Made by a program: the position numbers and the translations under genes. The notes beneath the pieces are model-generated. The model did not search any database, had not been told where the DNA came from, and saw nothing but the letters and a program-made list of their open reading frames with translations. A stretch of DNA of 64,000 nucleotides from Herbaspirillum sp. RV1423. Lineage in GTDB: Bacteria > Pseudomonadota > Gammaproteobacteria > Burkholderiales > Burkholderiaceae_D. Of this stretch, positions 59,484-64,000 are shown one piece after another. The stretch covers positions 1 through 64,000 of the forward strand of contig NZ_CBXX010000017.1 of NCBI RefSeq assembly GCF_000577615.1, written 5' to 3'. Numbering within the stretch: position 1 is the stretch's first letter; every line of letters starts with the position of its first letter.

Positions 59484-60166
59484 TTATTCATGCCCTTGCA
59501 CTTGAATAACCACACGGCGATCAGGTGATAGACAGTTTATCAATTTCCTTGTGGGAAGAGCTTCCGGGCAGTTGGTGATCGGTTCGCTGCTGCCGGCGCC
59601 GATGGCCTGGATCGGTGCGGAGATGTTTTTGCTCCTTAGAAAGGAAAGGCGGCCACAGCTTCTGCCCGTCTGACCGAGAGATCCTGATTCTCTTTCTGGG
59701 AGCCAAGGCGATCGGTATGGCCGATGACAACTATATCGCCGATTTTCCCGCACGCAAGAATTTTGTCGATAACATTTTCGCTGATGGCTTGCCGCGCTGC
59801 CCGGCTGAGATCGTCCTTGCCAGGCCTGAAAGTCTGGCTGGCGCCAAGTGTGACGCTAAAGCTGCAGCCGGGATCGTTCGTTGGCGCCATCGCTGCATTC
59901 GTAGTCACGGTCGCCGGATTGCTTACCAGTGCCGGGGCTGTCGGATTGGCAATGGGGAGCGTCAGTTCGCCATCGCAGCCGCCGAGGGAGTCGCCCGGCG
60001 TCCAGTAACCGGTGCGCCAGCATAGGCCATATTGGCTGCGTGTCACCTTGCCTTGGCTGTCTTGCCCGTACGCTGAAGTCGAGGAGGCGGTGATGTCGAT
60101 ACTGCTTTGCGCATGGGCACCGCAGGCGGCGCTGCAAAAAAGGATGGTGAGAAATTGACGGTACAT
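59484..60166 (-). pseudogene. OmpA-family paralogue disrupted by a 5-bp tandem duplication
   Basis: From ATG 60166 the frame encodes a signal peptide, a Cys-rich segment (GLCWRTGYWTPGDSLGGC) and most of an OmpA domain up to LSVRRAEAVAAF, then stops at 59636. The remainder (LRSKNISAPIQAIGAG...SPDRRVVIQVQG) continues in another frame to TAA 59484. The break is at AAAGGAAAGG (59640-59649); removing one 5-bp copy restores a single 225-codon frame exactly. The intact copy would be a close relative of ompA next door. A truncated 176-residue product lacks the final strand. Confidence 0.85.
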
Positions 60167-60372
60167 AATTTTGGTGAGTTGGGCTTCGGCGAAAAGCGGG
60201 CGCTGAGATACGGATTTCGCTTTGAAGAAGAATCTGTCCGGACTTCTCTTCTCGCTGCTTTTTATCAGAGGCTCGCATTTTAATCACATTATGGCTGTTG
60301 TCGGCGGTTGTTTGTGTTCGCCGCGACATATTGCCGCAGAGCTAAAAGCCGCGATACCAAGGGTTGGCGTGC

Positions 60373-60378
60373 TAGAAT
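60373..60378 (+). promoter_or_regulatory. Candidate extended -10 promoter of gyrA
   Basis: TAGAAT preceded by TGC (extended -10), 80 bp before the gyrA ATG. No good -35 box is found at the proper distance, as is usual for extended -10 promoters. Confidence 0.45.
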
Positions 60379-60458
60379 GATCGTTTGTAGTCGCTGCCCG
60401 CAACGAACAGGTTCCGGGCCTGATTTAACAACCAAAATCAATATCTCCCGACTTGCCA

Positions 60459-63134
60459 ATGGATCAATTCGCCAAAGAAACCATCCCCATTTCCCTTGAA
60501 GAAGAGATGCGCAAGAGCTACCTCGATTACGCGATGAGCGTGATTGTCGGACGTGCTCTGCCGGACGTGCGTGACGGCCTCAAGCCGGTACATCGACGCG
60601 TGCTGTTTGCGATGCATGAGATGAACAACGTCTGGAACCGTCCGTTCGTGAAATGCGCGCGCGTGGTCGGTGAAGTCATGGGTAAATATCACCCGCACGG
60701 CGACGCATCGATTTACGACACGCTGGTGCGTATGGCGCAGGACTTTTCTCTGCGTTACATGCTGGTGGACGGGCAGGGCAATTTCGGCTCCATCGACGGC
60801 GACGGCGCTGCGGCGATGCGTTATACCGAGTGCCGCCTGGACAAGATCGCCAACGAGTTGCTGGCCGACATCGAGAAGGAAACCGTCGATTTCGACCCCA
60901 ACTACGACGGCAAGGAAAAAGAACCGTCGGTGCTGCCGACTCGCATCCCGAACCTGCTGATCAATGGTTCGTCTGGTATCGCGGTAGGCATGGCGACCAA
61001 CATTCCTCCGCACAACATCACCGAAGTCATCAACGGTGCGCTGCATGTGCTGGCTAATCCGGATTGTACGGTTGACGAGCTGATTGAACTGATCCCGGCG
61101 CCGGATTTCCCGACCGGCGGCATCATTTATGGCGTGTCCGGCGTGCGCGATGGTTACCGCACCGGCCGCGGGCGTGTGGTGATGCGCGCCAAGACGCATT
61201 TTGAAGAATTCGGCCGCGAAGGTCGCACCGCGATCATCGTCGATGAACTGCCTTACCAGGTCAACAAAAAAGCCTTGCTGGAACGCATCGCCGAACTGGT
61301 GCGCGACAAGAAGCTGGACGGCATTTCCGACCTGCGCGACGAGTCCGACAAGTCGGGCATGCGCGTGGTAATCGAGTTGAAGCGCGGAGAAGTGCCGGAA
61401 GTGGTGCTCAACAACCTGTACAAGCAAACGCAACTGCAAGACACCTTCGGCATGAACATGGTGGCGCTGGTCGACCGTCAGCCCAAACTGCTGAACCTCA
61501 AGCAGATGCTGGAATGCTTCCTGTCTCACCGCCGCGAAGTGGTCACGCGCCGCACGATTTTCGAATTGCGCAAGGCGCGCGAACGCGGCCACGTGCTGGA
61601 GGGCCTGGCGGTTGCGTTGGCCAATATCGACGATTTCATCGCCATCATCCGCGCGGCGCCGACGCCGCCGATCGCGAAGTCCGAACTGATGGCGCGCGCC
61701 TGGGACTCATCCATGGTGCGCGAAATGCTGGCGCGTACCGGTGCTGAAAACACTGGCGGCATCGAGGCTTTCCGTCCGGAAAACCTGCCGACGCATTACG
61801 GCATCCAGCCCGACGGCCTGTACAAGCTGTCCGACGACCAGGCGCAGGAAATCCTGCAAATGCGCCTGCAACGCCTGACCGGCCTGGAGCAGGACAAGAT
61901 CGTCAACGAGTACAAGGAAGTGATGGAACAGATCGCCGATCTGCTGGACATCCTGTCCAAGCCGGCGCGCGTCACCGCCATCATCATCGACGAACTGACC
62001 GCTGCCAGGAACGACTTCGGCATCGGCGCCAAGGACGAGCGCCGCTCGACCATCGAGCTCAACGCCACCGATCTCGGCACCGAAGACCTGATTACGCCGC
62101 AAGATCTGGTCGTGACCCTGTCGCACACCGGCTACATGAAGTCGCAACCGGTATCCGAATACCGCGCGCAAAAACGCGGCGGCCGCGGCAAGCAGGCCAT
62201 GGCGACCAAGGACGACGACTGGATCGATCAATTGTTCATCGCCAACACGCACGATTACATCCTGTGCTTCTCCAATCGCGGTCGCCTGTACTGGCTGAAG
62301 GTGTGGGAAGTGCCGCAAGGTTCGCGCAATTCGCGCGGCAAGCCTATCGTCAACATGTTCCCGCTGCAGGACGGCGAAAAGATCACCGTGGTCTTGCCGC
62401 TGTCGGGCGAGAACCGCACGTTCCCCGAAGACCGCTACGTCTTCATGTCGACCAGCCTCGGCACCGTCAAGAAGACGCCGCTGTCGGACTTCAGCAATCC
62501 GCGCAAGGCCGGCATCATCGCGGTGGACCTCGATGAAGGCGACTTCCTGATCGGCGCCGCGCTGACCGACGGCCAACACGACGTCATGTTGTTCTCGGAC
62601 GCCGGCAAGGCAGTGCGTTTCGATGAAAACGACGTGCGTCCGATGGGCCGTACGGCGCGCGGCGTGCGCGGCATGAACCTGGAAGACGGCCAGCAAGTTA
62701 TCGCGCTGCTGGTTGCCGAGAATGAGCAGCAATCGGTTCTGACCGCGACCGAGAACGGCTTCGGCAAACGTACGCCGATCACCGAATATACGCGCCACGG
62801 TCGCGGCACCAAGGGCATGATTGCCATCCAGACCAGCGAGCGCAACGGCAAGGTGGTTGCAGCCACGCTGGTGGAAACCAGCGATGAAATCATGCTGATC
62901 ACCACCGGCGGCGTGCTGATTCGCACCCGCGTCGCGGAAATCCGCGAAATGGGCCGGGCAACGCAAGGTGTGACGCTGATTGCGGTGGAAGACGGCACCA
63001 AGCTGAGCGGTCTGCAGCGCGTGGTCGAATCCGATGCCGAGGAAGACAAGGCGGACGAGGGCGTCGATGATGCTGCTGCGGAATCGGGCGCAAATGATGC
63101 AGTTGCCGGCGAAGGCGACGCAACTGCGGAATAA
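60459..63134 (+). CDS. gyrA: DNA gyrase subunit A
   Basis: An 891-residue type II topoisomerase subunit. From ATG 60459 the numbering agrees with E. coli: catalytic Tyr122 ([11 protein letters not shown]) and the quinolone region [13 protein letters not shown] with Ala83, Ser84 and Asp87. Ala at 83 replaces the quinolone-contacting Ser of E. coli. The C-terminal pinwheel begins near residue 530 with the GyrA box (QKRGGRGKQ), and the protein ends in a 35-residue acidic tail. A TTG six bases upstream is unlikely to be the start. Confidence 0.97.
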   Translation: MDQFAKETIPISLEEEMRKSYLDYAMSVIVGRALPDVRDGLKPVHRRVLFAMHEMNNVWNRPFVKCARVVGEVMGKYHPHGDASIYDTLVRMAQDFSLRYMLVDGQGNFGSIDGDGAAAMRYTECRLDKIANELLADIEKETVDFDPNYDGKEKEPSVLPTRIPNLLINGSSGIAVGMATNIPPHNITEVINGALHVLANPDCTVDELIELIPAPDFPTGGIIYGVSGVRDGYRTGRGRVVMRAKTHFEEFGREGRTAIIVDELPYQVNKKALLERIAELVRDKKLDGISDLRDESDKSGMRVVIELKRGEVPEVVLNNLYKQTQLQDTFGMNMVALVDRQPKLLNLKQMLECFLSHRREVVTRRTIFELRKARERGHVLEGLAVALANIDDFIAIIRAAPTPPIAKSELMARAWDSSMVREMLARTGAENTGGIEAFRPENLPTHYGIQPDGLYKLSDDQAQEILQMRLQRLTGLEQDKIVNEYKEVMEQIADLLDILSKPARVTAIIIDELTAARNDFGIGAKDERRSTIELNATDLGTEDLITPQDLVVTLSHTGYMKSQPVSEYRAQKRGGRGKQAMATKDDDWIDQLFIANTHDYILCFSNRGRLYWLKVWEVPQGSRNSRGKPIVNMFPLQDGEKITVVLPLSGENRTFPEDRYVFMSTSLGTVKKTPLSDFSNPRKAGIIAVDLDEGDFLIGAALTDGQHDVMLFSDAGKAVRFDENDVRPMGRTARGVRGMNLEDGQQVIALLVAENEQQSVLTATENGFGKRTPITEYTRHGRGTKGMIAIQTSERNGKVVAATLVETSDEIMLITTGGVLIRTRVAEIREMGRATQGVTLIAVEDGTKLSGLQRVVESDAEEDKADEGVDDAAAESGANDAVAGEGDATAE

Positions 63135-63187
63135 TATGAAGAGACCGGCCCCGGGGCTGGTCGCTTCCTTTGTCTCTTATTCAGATC

Positions 63188-64000
63188 ATGATCTACAATT
63201 TTTCCGCTGGTCCGGCCGTATTGCCGAAAGAAGTGCTGCAGCAAGCTGCCGACGAAATGCTGGACTGGCACGGTAGCGGCATGTCCGTGATGGAAATGAG
63301 CCATCGCGGCAAGGAATACATGTCGATCATCGAAGCAGCCCTGCGCGACATGCGCGAGCTGTTTGCGGTCCCCTCCAATTACAAGATCCTGTTCTTGCAA
63401 GGCGGTGCGATCGCCGAGAACGCCATCATTCCGATGAACCTCGCCGGTCTGCGCGGCCATGGCGCGGGTGTGGCCGACTACGTCAATACCGGTTCCTGGT
63501 CGACCAAGTCGATCAAGGAGGCGCGGCGTTATTGCGAGGTCAATGTGGCGGCATCCTCCGAAGCGGAAAAATTCGCCCGCATCCCGCCGCGCGAAACCTG
63601 GAAGCTCTCCCGCAACGCTGCTTATGTCCATCTCTGCACCAACGAAACCATCGACGGCGTTGAGTACCACTTCACGCCCGATGTTGCTGCCGATACCGAC
63701 AATGCACCGATCGTCGCGGACATGTCATCGCATATCCTCTCGCGTGTGGTCGACGTCTCAAAGTACGGCGTCATCTACGGCGGCGCGCAAAAAAATATCG
63801 GCCCGGCCGGCGTCACCATCGTTATCGTGCGTGAAGACCTGCTCGGCCACGCTTTGCCGATCTGTCCCTCAGCCTTCGACTGGAAGATCGTCGCCGACAA
63901 CGACTCCATGTACAACACGCCGCCGACCTATGCGATCTACATCGCCGGCCTGGTGTTCCAGTGGCTCAAGCGCCAGGGCGGCGTGCCGGAAATGGAGCGC
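63188..64000 (+). CDS. serC: Phosphoserine aminotransferase (partial, runs off the window)
   Basis: The first 271 codons of SerC, the PLP aminotransferase making 3-phosphoserine (serine pathway) and 4-phosphohydroxy-threonine (PLP pathway). It starts [19 protein letters not shown], with [29 protein letters not shown] and the PLP-lysine site [14 protein letters not shown]. It follows gyrA by 53 bp, the standard gyrA-serC order in Burkholderiales. The imperfect hairpin between them (GACCGGCC with GGCTGGTC) lacks a U tract. Confidence 0.96.
   Translation, partial: MIYNFSAGPAVLPKEVLQQAADEMLDWHGSGMSVMEMSHRGKEYMSIIEAALRDMRELFAVPSNYKILFLQGGAIAENAIIPMNLAGLRGHGAGVADYVNTGSWSTKSIKEARRYCEVNVAASSEAEKFARIPPRETWKLSRNAAYVHLCTNETIDGVEYHFTPDVAADTDNAPIVADMSSHILSRVVDVSKYGVIYGGAQKNIGPAGVTIVIVREDLLGHALPICPSAFDWKIVADNDSMYNTPPTYAIYIAGLVFQWLKRQGGVPEMER

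Noticed and set aside
1-64000. CRISPR arrays, insertion sequences, rRNA genes, complete prophage
   Set aside because: No spaced direct repeats, intact transposase, rRNA sequence or phage structural genes were seen; the only mobile-element trace is the integrase fossil at 34818.

Overview
The window reads as a chromosome segment of a betaproteobacterium in the Oxalobacteraceae (Herbaspirillum/Collimonas-like). This rests on gene order (gyrA-serC beside ompA-ubiG-gph, ybgC-tolQRAB-pal-cpoB beside tRNA-Lys, glyA-nrdR, zapA next to 6S RNA), moderately high GC, and protein flavour; no database search was possible. Nearly all of it is chromosomal core or lineage-specific adaptive DNA. The only mobile-element trace is a decayed integrase beside tRNA-Lys.

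Layout. 1-1.0 kb: the end of a branched-chain amino-acid ABC operon (livG', livF), then an FMN reductase. 1.7-11 kb: a stress and envelope island of very small proteins (CsbD-like, DUF883, ferritin-like, BON, glycine zipper, DUF3309, two 25-residue membrane miniproteins) around a NarX/NarL-type two-component system. Several of these genes share a two-box promoter-like motif, TCCTAC-N16-GTCYKAT. 11-16 kb: nitrate assimilation: nasT (ANTAR antiterminator), a sigma-54 promoter, a structured leader ending in a terminator, nrtABC-type transporter genes, and a soluble MCP-like protein. 16-21 kb: LysR regulator, 3-hydroxyisobutyrate-type dehydrogenase, aldehyde dehydrogenase and DUF3100 membrane protein, probably one catabolic unit. 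21-23 kb: DUF423 protein and a Fur-controlled HemS-like heme protein, with an orphan terminator hinting at a small RNA.

23-32 kb: a dense signalling block: REC-PAS-GGDEF-EAL-REC phosphodiesterase, two PAS histidine kinases, a REC-HD-GYP-like protein, a REC-PAS protein, a stand-alone accessory domain and an HDOD protein. Several catalytic motifs are degenerate, so much of the block probably acts by binding. 32-35 kb: Acg-type nitroreductase, DUF2076 protein, integrase relic, tRNA-Lys. 35-41 kb: Tol-Pal operon and a short-chain dehydrogenase. 41-46 kb: ZTP riboswitch-glyA, nrdR, 6S RNA, zapA plus a coiled-coil partner, and a divergent DNA-alkylation repair pair (alkA, ogt). 47-53 kb: a second degenerate HD-GYP protein, a repeat patch, an Mla/MCE-type lipid transport operon and tmRNA. 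53-64 kb: a giant AsmA-like DUF748 protein with an OmpA-like tail, gph, ubiG, ompA, a second ompA-like gene broken by a 5-bp duplication, gyrA and the start of serC.

Most interesting for follow-up: the shared two-box motif and miniproteins of the stress island, the sigma-54/ANTAR leader with its MCP-like operon partner, the signalling block with its mobile accessory domain, the possible Fur-linked small RNA, and the broken ompA paralogue.
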